Shown: one piece after another, positions 7,340-14,616 of the stretch
Position numbering within the stretch: the first letter of the stretch is position 1
How the letters are laid out: every line of letters begins with the position of its first letter
Assembly: GCA_023423335.1 (NCBI GenBank)
Contig: JAFAFU010000026.1
Coordinates: forward strand, 1 to 17,148
DNA: 17,148 nucleotides
Direction of reading: 5' to 3'
Source: Bacillota bacterium
GTDB taxonomy: Bacteria > Bacillota > Clostridia > Lachnospirales > Lachnospiraceae
Made by a program: the position numbers and the translations under genes
The notes under the pieces: model-generated
Databases searched by the model: none
Seen by the model: only the letters and a program-made list of their open reading frames with translations
What the model was told of the DNA's origin: nothing

Positions 7340-7831
7340 TTATTCTTTTTCATCTTCCTCATCCATGTCCCCGTCGTCTTCATCAAAGCTCTCGTCGTCT
7401 TCCTCGTCATCCTCCACTTCAAAATCGTCCTCGGAATCCGCATCATAATGCAGGACATCCTCCCCGGAGGAAGTATTCTGGTTGCTGTTAACTTCATGAA
7501 TCAGTTTTGACATTCTGACGCCATATTCAATGGAGTTATCGATGACAAAGGTAAGCTCCGGCGTATTTCGCAGGTTCAACTTTCTTGCCAGCTGTCCGCG
7601 CATGAAGGAGGCGGCGCTCTTTAATCCCAGCCTGGTTGCATTTTTGGATTCCTCGTCTCCCAGAACACTGATATAAACCTTCGCCGTTTTTAAGTCGGGG
7701 GACACCTCAACTGCTACGACGGAGGTCATCGGATTAATTCTGGGATCCTTTATCTCCCGGCTGATCAGATTACTCAGCTCCTTCTGTACCTCAACATTAA
7801 TTCTGGTGTTTTTAATACTGTTTTTTCTCAT
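7340..7831 (-). CDS. rbfA: Ribosome-binding factor A with acidic C-terminal tail
   Basis: Late 30S maturation factor that binds near the 16S 5' helix and is needed for growth in the cold. The core (residues 1 to about 115) is a type-II KH fold with the family blocks ISREIKDPRI, VEVSPDLKTAKVYISVLG and RNTPELTFVIDNSIEYGVRM. The start at 7831 has GGAGG 5 bases upstream; a GTG at 7855 would add eight residues without one. Unusually, residues 124-163 form a tail in which 27 of 40 residues are Asp or Glu. Typical RbfA proteins end near 115-125 residues, so the tail is an addition. It lies between infB (gap 112 bases) and nrnA. Confidence 0.96.
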   Translation of the reverse strand: MRKNSIKNTRINVEVQKELSNLISREIKDPRINPMTSVVAVEVSPDLKTAKVYISVLGDEESKNATRLGLKSAASFMRGQLARKLNLRNTPELTFVIDNSIEYGVRMSKLIHEVNSNQNTSSGEDVLHYDADSEDDFEVEDDEEDDESFDEDDGDMDEEDEKE

Positions 7832-7860
7832 CTTTGCCTCCATTCCACCGCACAAGCGAC

Positions 7861-7894
7861 GGCAAAAGCGAATAAATAATTATCCGCTTTTGCC
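7861..7894 (-). other. Hairpin in the infB-rbfA gap
   Basis: GGCAAAAGCG pairs with CGCTTTTGCC (10 bp, perfect) around a 14-base A/T-rich loop. No U-run follows, so it is not a classical terminator. It lies in a 112-base gap, the longest but one within the operon, and may be a processing or mRNA-stability site that sets rbfA-ribF expression apart from infB; this is inference. Confidence 0.5.
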
Positions 7895-7943
7895 CAATTA
7901 CCTATAAGCCGGCTTCACAGGTCAAGCGGCGAAGCTCTGCTAT

Positions 7944-10900
7944 CTACCGCGGAACCTCTGCCATAATATATAACTCAACCTTGTCGCCCTCTTTAATATC
8001 ATTGAATTTTTCAAATACCAGGCCACATTCGTAGCCGGTTGCAACTTCCTTCACATCATCCTGGAATCTCTTCAGGCTTGCTAAAATTCCATCATAAATC
8101 TTGGCATTATCACGATAGATTCTGGCCTTACTGCCTCTGATTACTTTGCCGTCCAAAACATAGGAGCCTGCGATAATACCTATACCGGAAGCTTTGAAGG
8201 TCTGGCGTATCTCAGCATGACCGATCACTCTTTCCTCAAAGACCGGATCCAGCATGCCCTTCATCGCTGCCTCTATATCATCAATGGCATTGTATATGAC
8301 ACGGTAAAGCTTGATATCAATCTTCTCACGGTCTGCCGTTTCCTTGGCAGCATTATCCGGTTTCACATTGAAGCCGATGATAATGGCATTGGAGGTGCTG
8401 GCCAGGATTACATCGGATTCATTGATCGCACCGACACCGCCATGGAGCACTCTGACTACAACCTCATCATTGCTGAGCTTAAGCAGACTCTGCTTCATTG
8501 CTTCCACAGAACCCTGCACATCTGCTTTAATAATCAGATTCAATTCTTTAATATTGCCGGCCTGAATCTGTGAGAACAGACCATCCAATGACAGCTTTGC
8601 CTTCGTATCGGCAATGAGCTTCTCCTTGCTTTGTGAGATAAATGCCTCGGCGATCGTTCTGGCTTCCTTTTCACTCCCCGTGGCGAGGAAGATTTCACCG
8701 ACACCGGGAACTTCATTTAAGCCTAAGATTTCTACAGGTGTAGAAGGACCTGCTTCCTTTACCCGTCTGCCCTTATCATCCATCATTGCACGGACCTTAC
8801 CGAAGGAAGCGCCTACGGCCACATTATCGCCGACATGGAGGGTTCCCTTCTGTACCAGGATCGTAGCCACGGGACCACGGCCCTTATCCAGCTCCGCCTC
8901 AATAACGAGACCTCTCGCATTACGGTTCGGATTTGCCTTAAGTTCACCCATCTCGGCAGTTAACAGGATCATTTCCAAAAGGTGATCGATACCTTCCTTT
9001 GTATGGGCAGATACCGGTGCAAATATCGTATCTCCGCCCCAGTCCTCTGCAATCAGTTCATATTCCGTCAGCTCCTGCTTCACCCGTTCAATATTAGCGC
9101 TGGGTTTATCAATCTTATTGATCGCTACAATAATCTGGACTCCTGCCGCCTTGGCATGGCTGATTGCCTCAATGGTCTGAGGCATAACGCCGTCATCCGC
9201 CGCTACCACCAGGATAGCAATATCCGTAGCCTTGGCACCTCTCATGCGCATGGAGGTAAATGCTTCATGTCCGGGTGTATCTAAGAAGGTAATCTTCTCA
9301 CCGTTAATCTCCACAATATAAGCGCCGATATGCTGGGTAATACCTCCGGCCTCTCTGGAAGTCACATTGGTTTCCCGGATCGCATCCAGCAGTGAAGTCT
9401 TACCGTGATCGACATGACCCATGACACATACAACCGGGGGTCGTTTTACCATGGTGTCCGGATTATCCTCATCTTCTTTCAAAAGCTCCTCAACTTCATT
9501 TACCTTAACTTCTTTTTCAGCGATAATATCATATTCCAATGCAATTTCTTCCGCCTCTTCATAGGTGATCTCCTGATTAATAGAAACCATCTTACCGGCA
9601 AGGAATAGCTTCTTCACTAAAACAGAGGAAGGAAGCTTCATTTTATCTGCCAGTTCCTTAATGGTTAATACTTCCGAAAGAGATATGGTCTTAATCGCAT
9701 CCTCCGCTACCGGAGCAACCGGCTTGGGCTGGATGAACTGGCCCTTTTTGGGCGCGATCTTAATGATGTTCTTATCGTCATCATTCTCATTCGGCAGGAT
9801 GCCCTTATCTTTATGCAATTTGTCCTTATTTATTCTATCTCTGCTTCTCTTGTTATCGCTCTTCTCAGCTACCTTCTGATCCAGGATTTGCTGGTCAAAA
9901 TTCTTACGCTCGCCGCCACGGGCGCCGGAGCCCTTCTTGGCCCCCTGACCGCCGCGGTTGTTGTAGCTGGGCTTATCATCCTCATCCTTCTTCTGGAAGC
10001 CTCCGTCAAAGCCTCCTCTGGGTGCATAGCCGCCACCCGGTCTCTGACCCCCGCCCTGTTGTCCGGCTGGTCTGGAATAGCCGCCTTGGCCTGCAGGCCT
10101 TTGGTATCCGCCCTGGCCCTGACCGGCTGGTCTGTCTCCGTAGGGCCGGTTTCCCTGATAGCCTCCCTGCCCCTGGGGACGGGACCCATCCTGGGAATAA
10201 GGCCGTCTGTTCTGATTATTATAGGAATTACCCTGGCCGGCAGGTCTGTCGCTGTAAGGTCTCTGGCCGTCTCCAGAGGGACGGTTCCCCTGATAACCCT
10301 GGCCCTGGTATCCGCCCGGACGGTTTCCGCCCTGGCCCTGGCCGGCAGGTCTGTCTCCGTAAGGCCTCTGACCGTCTCCTGAGGGACGGTTCCCCTGATA
10401 ACCCTGACCCTGGTATCCGCCCGAACGGTTTCCACCCTGGCCCTGACCGGCAGGTCTGTCTCCATAAGGCCTCTGACCGTCTCCATAAGGCCGGTTCCCC
10501 TGATAGGACTGGGACTGGACTCCCTGGCCGGCAGATCTGTCTCCGTAAGGTCTCTGACCCTGGTTGCTCTGACGCATACCGCCCTGATTCGAAGGTCTCT
10601 GACCCGAGCCGGACCCATGACCCTGGCCTACAGGACGGGACTGTCCCTCACCGGACGGCCTGTTCTGTCCTGCAGGTCTCTGACTGCTGTCACCCGCCGG
10701 TCTCTGTCTGCCATCTCCCATCGCTCTATGTCCTGTAGCATTGCTGCTATGTGTCATTCCGCTATGTTGAGTCTGTCCCTGATAGCCCTGAGCCTGGCTG
10801 CCTGTACGGGCACTGCTCTGGGATGCCGGTCTCTGTCCGGCTTCACCCGCCGGTCTGTGACCTGCTTGTGAGGTCCCGGCTCCTGTTCCGCCGGCATGGT

Positions 10901-11309
10901 ATACCTGGCTCTGTCCGCCCTGGCGCACCCCACTCTGGGCCGCAGGTCTCTGGCTGGTATCTCCCGTGGGTCGCGCCTGGCTGTCTGCCGACGGCCTGCT
11001 TTGTCCCGGCAGTCCTGTCCTTACCGTACCCGCTGCCGCCTGAGTGCGTACTGCGCCCTGGGCTGCGACGGCCGGTCTCACCGCAGGATTTGCGGCTGCG
11101 CCCGTTCCTGCCGGAGACGCCGGTTTCTTCGTCTGACCGATGAAATGTTCCTGCACTACCCGCACCTCATTGTCCTCCAGGTTTGAGCTGTGGGTTTTCT
11201 TTACCCCCAGACTTTTCTCAAGGAAATCCTGGATATCCTTACTTTCAACCTTTCGGTTGGTCTTCTCATTTATCATGTTTTTCAATTCAAATATTTTCAT
11301 TTTCGCCAT
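7944..11309 (-). CDS. infB: Translation initiation factor IF-2 with long low-complexity linker
   Basis: GTPase that brings fMet-tRNA to the 30S start site and promotes subunit joining. 1121 residues, well above the roughly 700-900 common in the family. An IF2 N-terminal domain lies at about residues 1-55, a Gly/Gln/Arg/Pro/Tyr-rich linker at 60-435, a charged region at 435-540 and a second IF2 N-type domain near 545-595. The G domain shows G1 GHVDHGKT (631-638), G2 GGITQH (655-660), G3 DTPGH (677-681), G4 NKID (731-734) and SAH (767-769). Domains II-IV follow. GGAGG lies 8 bases before the ATG and inside the end of ylxQ, with 2 bases between the genes. The linker is locally GC-rich and contains tandem repeats. 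Confidence 0.98.
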   Translation of the reverse strand: MAKMKIFELKNMINEKTNRKVESKDIQDFLEKSLGVKKTHSSNLEDNEVRVVQEHFIGQTKKPASPAGTGAAANPAVRPAVAAQGAVRTQAAAGTVRTGLPGQSRPSADSQARPTGDTSQRPAAQSGVRQGGQSQVYHAGGTGAGTSQAGHRPAGEAGQRPASQSSARTGSQAQGYQGQTQHSGMTHSSNATGHRAMGDGRQRPAGDSSQRPAGQNRPSGEGQSRPVGQGHGSGSGQRPSNQGGMRQSNQGQRPYGDRSAGQGVQSQSYQGNRPYGDGQRPYGDRPAGQGQGGNRSGGYQGQGYQGNRPSGDGQRPYGDRPAGQGQGGNRPGGYQGQGYQGNRPSGDGQRPYSDRPAGQGNSYNNQNRRPYSQDGSRPQGQGGYQGNRPYGDRPAGQGQGGYQRPAGQGGYSRPAGQQGGGQRPGGGYAPRGGFDGGFQKKDEDDKPSYNNRGGQGAKKGSGARGGERKNFDQQILDQKVAEKSDNKRSRDRINKDKLHKDKGILPNENDDDKNIIKIAPKKGQFIQPKPVAPVAEDAIKTISLSEVLTIKELADKMKLPSSVLVKKLFLAGKMVSINQEITYEEAEEIALEYDIIAEKEVKVNEVEELLKEDEDNPDTMVKRPPVVCVMGHVDHGKTSLLDAIRETNVTSREAGGITQHIGAYIVEINGEKITFLDTPGHEAFTSMRMRGAKATDIAILVVAADDGVMPQTIEAISHAKAAGVQIIVAINKIDKPSANIERVKQELTEYELIAEDWGGDTIFAPVSAHTKEGIDHLLEMILLTAEMGELKANPNRNARGLVIEAELDKGRGPVATILVQKGTLHVGDNVAVGASFGKVRAMMDDKGRRVKEAGPSTPVEILGLNEVPGVGEIFLATGSEKEARTIAEAFISQSKEKLIADTKAKLSLDGLFSQIQAGNIKELNLIIKADVQGSVEAMKQSLLKLSNDEVVVRVLHGGVGAINESDVILASTSNAIIIGFNVKPDNAAKETADREKIDIKLYRVIYNAIDDIEAAMKGMLDPVFEERVIGHAEIRQTFKASGIGIIAGSYVLDGKVIRGSKARIYRDNAKIYDGILASLKRFQDDVKEVATGYECGLVFEKFNDIKEGDKVELYIMAEVPR
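10257..10466 (-). repeat. Two tandem 105-base repeats coding a 35-residue unit in IF2
   Basis: Two adjacent units (10257-10361 and 10362-10466) of exactly 105 bases encode IF2 residues 282-351. The two 35-residue copies, starting YGDRPAGQGQGGNR, differ at a single residue (Ser versus Pro). Partial and degenerate copies flank them on both sides (about 10120-10600), including YSDRPAGQG and YGDRSAGQG. The unit length keeps the reading frame, so copy number could vary without disrupting IF2. Confidence 0.9.
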
Positions 11310-11311
11310 AC

Positions 11312-11647
11312 TTACTGCCTCCGTATCTCTATCTGCATCGTTTTTAGTTGCTTTTCAATTGCATCTGCCAGGCCCGGGTCAAGTACAGCCAAAGAAGCAC
11401 GAAACTCTTTGCCCATGGAATGACCAAGTTCGGTCTTTTCACCAAAAAAGTAAATCGGCACCTTATAATAAGCACACATATTGGTAAACATCTTCTTTGT
11501 GTTGTCGGATGCATCTTCAGCAACAATCACAAGGGCCGCTTTATGTTCCTTAACCGCTTTTTCCGTGGAAAATTCTCCGCTTACGATATTGCGTGATTTT
11601 GTCGCTATACCAAACAGATTAAATATTTTCTTTACTTCCAGATTCAA
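11312..11647 (-). CDS. ylxQ: L7Ae-family RNA-binding protein YlxQ
   Basis: Small (111 residues) member of the ribosomal protein L7Ae/L30e/S12e/Gadd45 family, which binds kink-turn RNA. Its cellular target in Firmicutes is not settled. The family pattern is visible: ALVIVAEDASDNTKK, then YKVPIYFFGEKTELGHSMGK. The start codon is TTG (no ATG exists before residue 53), supported by GAAGGAG 10 bases upstream. The start lies inside ylxR, a 29-base overlap, and the stop is 2 bases before infB, so the three genes are probably translationally coupled. Confidence 0.93.
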   Translation of the reverse strand: MNLEVKKIFNLFGIATKSRNIVSGEFSTEKAVKEHKAALVIVAEDASDNTKKMFTNMCAYYKVPIYFFGEKTELGHSMGKEFRASLAVLDPGLADAIEKQLKTMQIEIRRQ

Positions 11648-11906
11648 GCAATATCAACTCCTTCTCCAAGGTTTCTACGATTTCCTTCGGAATCGCTGTT
11701 TTTAATGAACGTTCCAGCCCCTTTGTCTTGACAGCCTTCTGTAAACAGGATACCTGACAGCAGATATATGCCCCTCTGCCATTCTTCTTACCGGTAGCAT
11801 CTATGACGATATCATCCTCCGGAGTCTTTAAGACGCGGATCATTTCTTTCTTGGTCTTCATCTCGCCGCATCCGGTACACATTCTTAATGGTAATTTCTT
11901 TGCCAA
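11619..11906 (-). CDS. ylxR: YlxR family RNA-binding protein (RNase P modulator RnpM)
   Basis: 95-residue protein of the YlxR family, with the N-terminal signature R8-M-C10-T-G-C13 followed by the MKTKKEMIRV block and the GRGAYICC block (43-50). The B. subtilis family member has been reported to bind RNase P RNA and modulate its activity; transfer of that role is by homology. The start is a TTG, since a stop codon lies three codons upstream in phase and no ATG gives the family N-terminus; AAGGA lies about 11 bases upstream. It begins 14 bases after the nusA stop and overlaps ylxQ. Confidence 0.95.
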   Translation of the reverse strand: MAKKLPLRMCTGCGEMKTKKEMIRVLKTPEDDIVIDATGKKNGRGAYICCQVSCLQKAVKTKGLERSLKTAIPKEIVETLEKELILLESGSKENI

Positions 11907-11920
11907 ATATAATCACATCC

Positions 11921-12979
11921 TTAATATCCCATGCTCTGGGATTCGCTCTTGATGTCTATCTTATAACCGGTCAGTTTTGCGGCAAGTCTCGCATTCTGTC
12001 CTTCCTTACCAATCGCAAGGGAAAGCTGGTAATCCGGTACGATTACCCTGGCGCTCTTCTCATAATCATCCACACTGACCGATACAACCTTAGCCGGACT
12101 GAGTGCATTCTCAATTAATCTTGCCGGATCATCACTCCAGTTGATGATATCGATCTTTTCGTCCCTAAGCTCACGGACAATCGCATTTACCCTGGCACCA
12201 TTCATGCCGACGCAGGCGCCTACGGCATCAACATCCGGATTGTTGCTCCATACTGCCATCTTTGTTCTGGAGCCAGCCTCACGGGCAATGCTCATAATTT
12301 CAACGGTTCCGTCCTGAATCTCTGTAACCTCTGCTTCAAATAAACGCTTCACCAGCTCCGGATGGGTTCTGGAAACGGAAATCCTGGGACCCTTGGTGGT
12401 ATCCTTAACCTCAAGAACATACAGCTTGATACGGTCGGTCGGACGAAATACCTCTCCTCTTACCTGTTCGTTTTCATTTAAGATGGCATCCGCCTTACCC
12501 AAATTAATACTTACATTATTTCCTACATAGCGCTGCACAATTCCGGTAACGATGTCTTTTTCCTTGCTGCTGAACTGCTGGTAGAGAACCTTTCTCTCTT
12601 CCTCGCGGATCTTCTGAACTACGACCTGCTTCGCTTTCTGGGCGGCAATTCGGCCAAAGTTCTTCGGAGTAACTTCAACGCCGACAATATCACCGATATC
12701 ATTCTTTGCATCCTTCATCTTGGCCTGAGCCAAACTGATCTGCATAACGGGATCCGTAACGGTTTCCACCACTTCCTTCATGGCATATACCCCTACCTCA
12801 CCGGTCATACGGTCAATATTCACCTTGATGTTATCCGCTCTTCCAAAATTATTCTTACATGCAGCCACCAGCGAATTCTCAAGAGCCTCCAACAGAATAT
12901 CCTTGCTGATATCCTTTTCCTTCTCTATCTGGTTTAAAGCCTCAATCAATTCCCTTCCTGCATCCATTTTTGCATCCAT
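11921..12979 (-). CDS. nusA: Transcription termination/antitermination protein NusA
   Basis: Binds RNA polymerase and nascent RNA, and influences pausing, intrinsic termination and antitermination. 352 residues, the short form typical of Firmicutes, without the extra C-terminal acidic repeats of proteobacteria. The N-terminal polymerase-binding domain spans about 1-130, S1 about 137-202, KH1 has GMNG (258-261) and KH2 has GKEG (324-327). The ATG at 12979 is preceded by GGAGGAAT, but with 13 bases between GGAGG and ATG, an unusually long spacing. A second ATG five codons in duplicates the first one's context. It follows rimP after 96 bases of A/T-rich sequence that can fold. Confidence 0.97.
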   Translation of the reverse strand: MDAKMDAGRELIEALNQIEKEKDISKDILLEALENSLVAACKNNFGRADNIKVNIDRMTGEVGVYAMKEVVETVTDPVMQISLAQAKMKDAKNDIGDIVGVEVTPKNFGRIAAQKAKQVVVQKIREEERKVLYQQFSSKEKDIVTGIVQRYVGNNVSINLGKADAILNENEQVRGEVFRPTDRIKLYVLEVKDTTKGPRISVSRTHPELVKRLFEAEVTEIQDGTVEIMSIAREAGSRTKMAVWSNNPDVDAVGACVGMNGARVNAIVRELRDEKIDIINWSDDPARLIENALSPAKVVSVSVDDYEKSARVIVPDYQLSLAIGKEGQNARLAAKLTGYKIDIKSESQSMGY

Positions 12980-12987
12980 TTTTTTTA

Positions 12988-13044
12988 TTATTCCTCCTCA
13001 TAAACTATATATTTTTGATACATTATATGGAGGAATTATCCTCC
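12988..13044 (-). promoter_or_regulatory. Candidate RNA switch and 11-residue upstream ORF before nusA
   Basis: ATTCCTCC (13029-13036) is exactly complementary to GGAGGAAT (12990-12997), the nusA ribosome binding site. The same segment can instead form a local hairpin, GGAGGA (13039-13044) with TCCTCC (13029-13034) around TAAT. The two structures exclude each other. An 11-codon open frame (ATG at 13023, TAA at 12988) ends within the nusA binding site, 8 bases before the nusA ATG; its own ribosome binding site is poor. Folding, use of the small frame and any regulation are inference. Confidence 0.4.
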
Positions 13045-13075
13045 CTCATATACCATAAATTTTAAATAAATTATT

Positions 13076-13543
13076 TTAAAAGTCAAAGGTCAATCTGACT
13101 AATGCCAGGTCGGATCTCTTAAACTCCATACTGCTTCCATCTTCTAGTTCAAGGGTTATTGACTCTGCGCTGAAGCCGGTAAGAATTCCGGTCCATTCCT
13201 TCCTTTTATTCAAAGGTTTGAACAGCTTGATTTCTACCTCTTCTCCGATGCTTTTTTCAAAATGCTTATCTCTTTTTAGCTGCCTCCCAAGGCCGGGTGA
13301 GCTTACCTCCAGGATATATGCCTCCGGTATAAAGTCGGCCTTATCCAGCAGATCGCTTAAGGCCCTGCTGACAACCTCACAATCATCCACCGTGATGCCG
13401 CCTTCTTTGTCAATGTAAGCACGAAGGTACCAGTTGCCGCCTTCCTTCACATACTCCACATCGTATAGTTCAAAATTGTTCGCAGCGATCACCGGCGCCA
13501 ATAGCTTCTCCGTCTTTTGCTCATATTCTGCATGCTTTGTCAA
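13076..13543 (-). CDS. rimP: Ribosome maturation factor RimP
   Basis: Cytoplasmic factor for early 30S assembly. 155 residues from the chosen start, normal for the family. The N-terminal domain shows FELYDVEYVKEGGNWYLR and the conserved EVSSPGLGRQL block; the C-terminal SH3-like domain shows WTGILTGFSAESITLELEDG. The start is a TTG at 13543 with AGGG 6 bases upstream, giving an N-terminus (TKHAEYEQKTEKLLAPVI) that fits the family; another in-phase TTG at 13582 would add 13 residues. It is the first gene of the operon and lies about 117 bases from the predicted transcription start. Confidence 0.95.
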   Translation of the reverse strand: MTKHAEYEQKTEKLLAPVIAANNFELYDVEYVKEGGNWYLRAYIDKEGGITVDDCEVVSRALSDLLDKADFIPEAYILEVSSPGLGRQLKRDKHFEKSIGEEVEIKLFKPLNKRKEWTGILTGFSAESITLELEDGSSMEFKRSDLALVRLTFDF

Positions 13544-13615
13544 ATCGTTCCCTACTTTCTTAGTTGAATTCCAAACTTGCAAAATGCCTTATTCTGCTTC
13601 ATATACAAAACAGAA

Positions 13616-13635
13616 GAGTGGACTTTCGTCCACTC
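13616..13635 (-). other. GNRA-capped hairpin in the rimP operon leader
   Basis: On the minus strand GAGTGGAC pairs with GTCCACTC (8 bp, perfect) around a GAAA tetraloop. The sequence after it (TTCTGTTTTG) is U-rich but not a continuous run, so a weak attenuator or a 5' stabilising element are both possible. It lies about 25 bases after the predicted transcription start of the whole operon. Confidence 0.55.
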
Positions 13636-13666
13636 CTTAATAGTCTTATCATTTTGCACAATTGTT

Positions 13667-13695
13667 ATTATATCAAATAGAACCATAAATTGCAA
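13667..13695 (-). promoter_or_regulatory. Main promoter of the rimP-nusA-infB-ribF operon
   Basis: TTGCAA (-35, 13690-13695) and a perfect TATAAT (-10, 13667-13672) are 17 bases apart, and TGA before the -10 gives an extended form. The start is expected near 13660. It is the best housekeeping promoter in the window and lies between the stop of the unknown gene (13740) and rimP. Confidence 0.85.
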
Positions 13696-13739
13696 GTATT
13701 ATTTTAATTATTTATCTTCCGGCTTTAAAAGCAGACCGA

Positions 13740-14345
13740 TTAATCGGCATCCATGTGTCTTTTCAGGATATTCTCTACTTCCTCAGAGTCATTACCGAAA
13801 TAGCTTAGGCTGATCATCGATATGAAATCATTCATGTACAGCTGTAAATCAAAAATATCCGTCAAACTATCCATTTCGCCCTGCGTTGCCAAAAACCTGT
13901 CCGGCAGCTCCTCCAAAGCTGCCGTTTCGGAGCCGATATAATAATACGCATTGAACTTATTTACCGGCAGGAACTGTCCGATATCCCCGGAAGTAATGAT
14001 AATCCCGATTTTGTGATTGTTTATCTTTTTATTATCAGATTTTATATTAAAACCCATATATCTGCTTATATAATCACTCGTGGTTATCACCTTTCTATAT
14101 TTGATCTCTTGTTTTTCGAGGTACTCATATAAATCCGTCACATCCTTTGCGACGTCCGAAGCCTTATAGGCATGTCTGGTGTCAATCACCACAAAGCATT
14201 GCCTGCGGTCTATAAGGTCCTTCAGAAGCTCTGTTTTAAATTTTATAGGATTATTTGCCCTGTGATAATCAATAAGAGCCTTCCGGTGGTCACCGTCAAC
14301 TTCTCTTTTTACCTTTATCTTATTCTTAAAGAAGCCCATATTCAT
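13740..14345 (-). CDS. Protein of unknown function, 201 residues
   Basis: I do not recognise this protein. It is soluble-looking, with no signal peptide or membrane segment, a basic N-terminus (KNKIKVKREV) and an acidic C-terminus. Alternating hydrophobic stretches (FVVIDTRHAY at 51-60, KIGIIITSGDIG further on) suggest an alpha/beta fold. The start is either ATG 14345 or ATG 14339; neither has a strong ribosome binding site. It has its own promoter with overlapping inverted repeats and no clear terminator. Position beside the rimP operon does not show its job. The reading frame and codon use look like the neighbours', so I consider it a real gene. Confidence 0.75.
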   Translation of the reverse strand: MNMGFFKNKIKVKREVDGDHRKALIDYHRANNPIKFKTELLKDLIDRRQCFVVIDTRHAYKASDVAKDVTDLYEYLEKQEIKYRKVITTSDYISRYMGFNIKSDNKKINNHKIGIIITSGDIGQFLPVNKFNAYYYIGSETAALEELPDRFLATQGEMDSLTDIFDLQLYMNDFISMISLSYFGNDSEEVENILKRHMDAD

Positions 14346-14389
14346 CCCGCTTTCTTCTCATCAATATTCTTTACTACCCCATATTTTTT

Positions 14390-14441
14390 GTAAAATAACT
14401 TAACTGATATTTATTTTACCATATCAGAATGGTATTATCAA
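14390..14441 (-). promoter_or_regulatory. Promoter with overlapping inverted repeats, upstream of the unknown gene
   Basis: TTGATA (-35, 14436-14441) and TAAAAT (-10, 14413-14418) lie 17 bases apart, with TGG before the -10. A perfect 9-base inverted repeat (14390-14398 and 14411-14419, arms GTAAAATAA and TTATTTTAC, 12-base spacer) covers the -10 and the start region. TACCAT/ATGGTA and CTGATAT/ATATCAG inverted repeats overlap it. One arm is the -10 itself, so it is more likely a protein-binding operator than an RNA hairpin. A/T richness makes some of this expected by chance. Confidence 0.55.
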
Positions 14442-14452
14442 TTATGGAACTG

Positions 14453-14605
14453 TTATCCTATCCCATACGGAGGCACGAAGGTAAGGCCATGGATTGACCA
14501 TAACCAATTCATGGCCCAAATATCGGACAAAGCGTGCAATATATCGGTTTCTTCTGTCTGTACCCTGCCGTCCCATTTGCGAAGTTCCCCATAATATTCA
14601 GGGTT
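14453..14605 (-). other. Spacer with a start-less open frame and a hairpin
   Basis: Between the PASTA gene and the promoter above, one minus frame stays open for 50 codons after an in-frame stop at 14606-14608 and ends at a TAA (14453-14455). It lacks an early start codon and a ribosome binding site. Its translation is Trp-rich (DIWAMNWLWSIHG) and looks protein-like, so it may be the tail of a decayed gene, but an open frame of this length is not rare by chance. An imperfect hairpin, GGCCATG/CATGGCC plus ATTG/CAAT, lies at 14485-14516 without a U-run. I see no good terminator for the PASTA gene here. Confidence 0.3.
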
Positions 14606-14616
14606 TTAATCGAATA

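Noticed and set aside
9813..10382. Plus-strand 189-codon frame encoding a hydrophobic, membrane-like protein
   Set aside because: It is the antisense of the low-complexity IF2 linker. The biased Gly/Gln/Pro codons read as Leu/Ala/Val-rich on the other strand, and it lacks a ribosome binding site.
10257..10466. Regular 105-base direct repeats as a possible CRISPR array
   Set aside because: Units are adjacent without spacers, in frame and protein-coding; unit length is far from CRISPR repeats.
9869..10618. Minus-strand 249-codon frame rich in Arg and Thr inside infB
   Set aside because: A shifted reading of the same repeats; infB in the main frame is unbroken and has all IF2 domains.
14453..14605. 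Start-less Trp-rich open frame as a pseudogene
   Set aside because: Kept only as a low-confidence spacer note; fifty open codons can arise by chance and I recognise no family.
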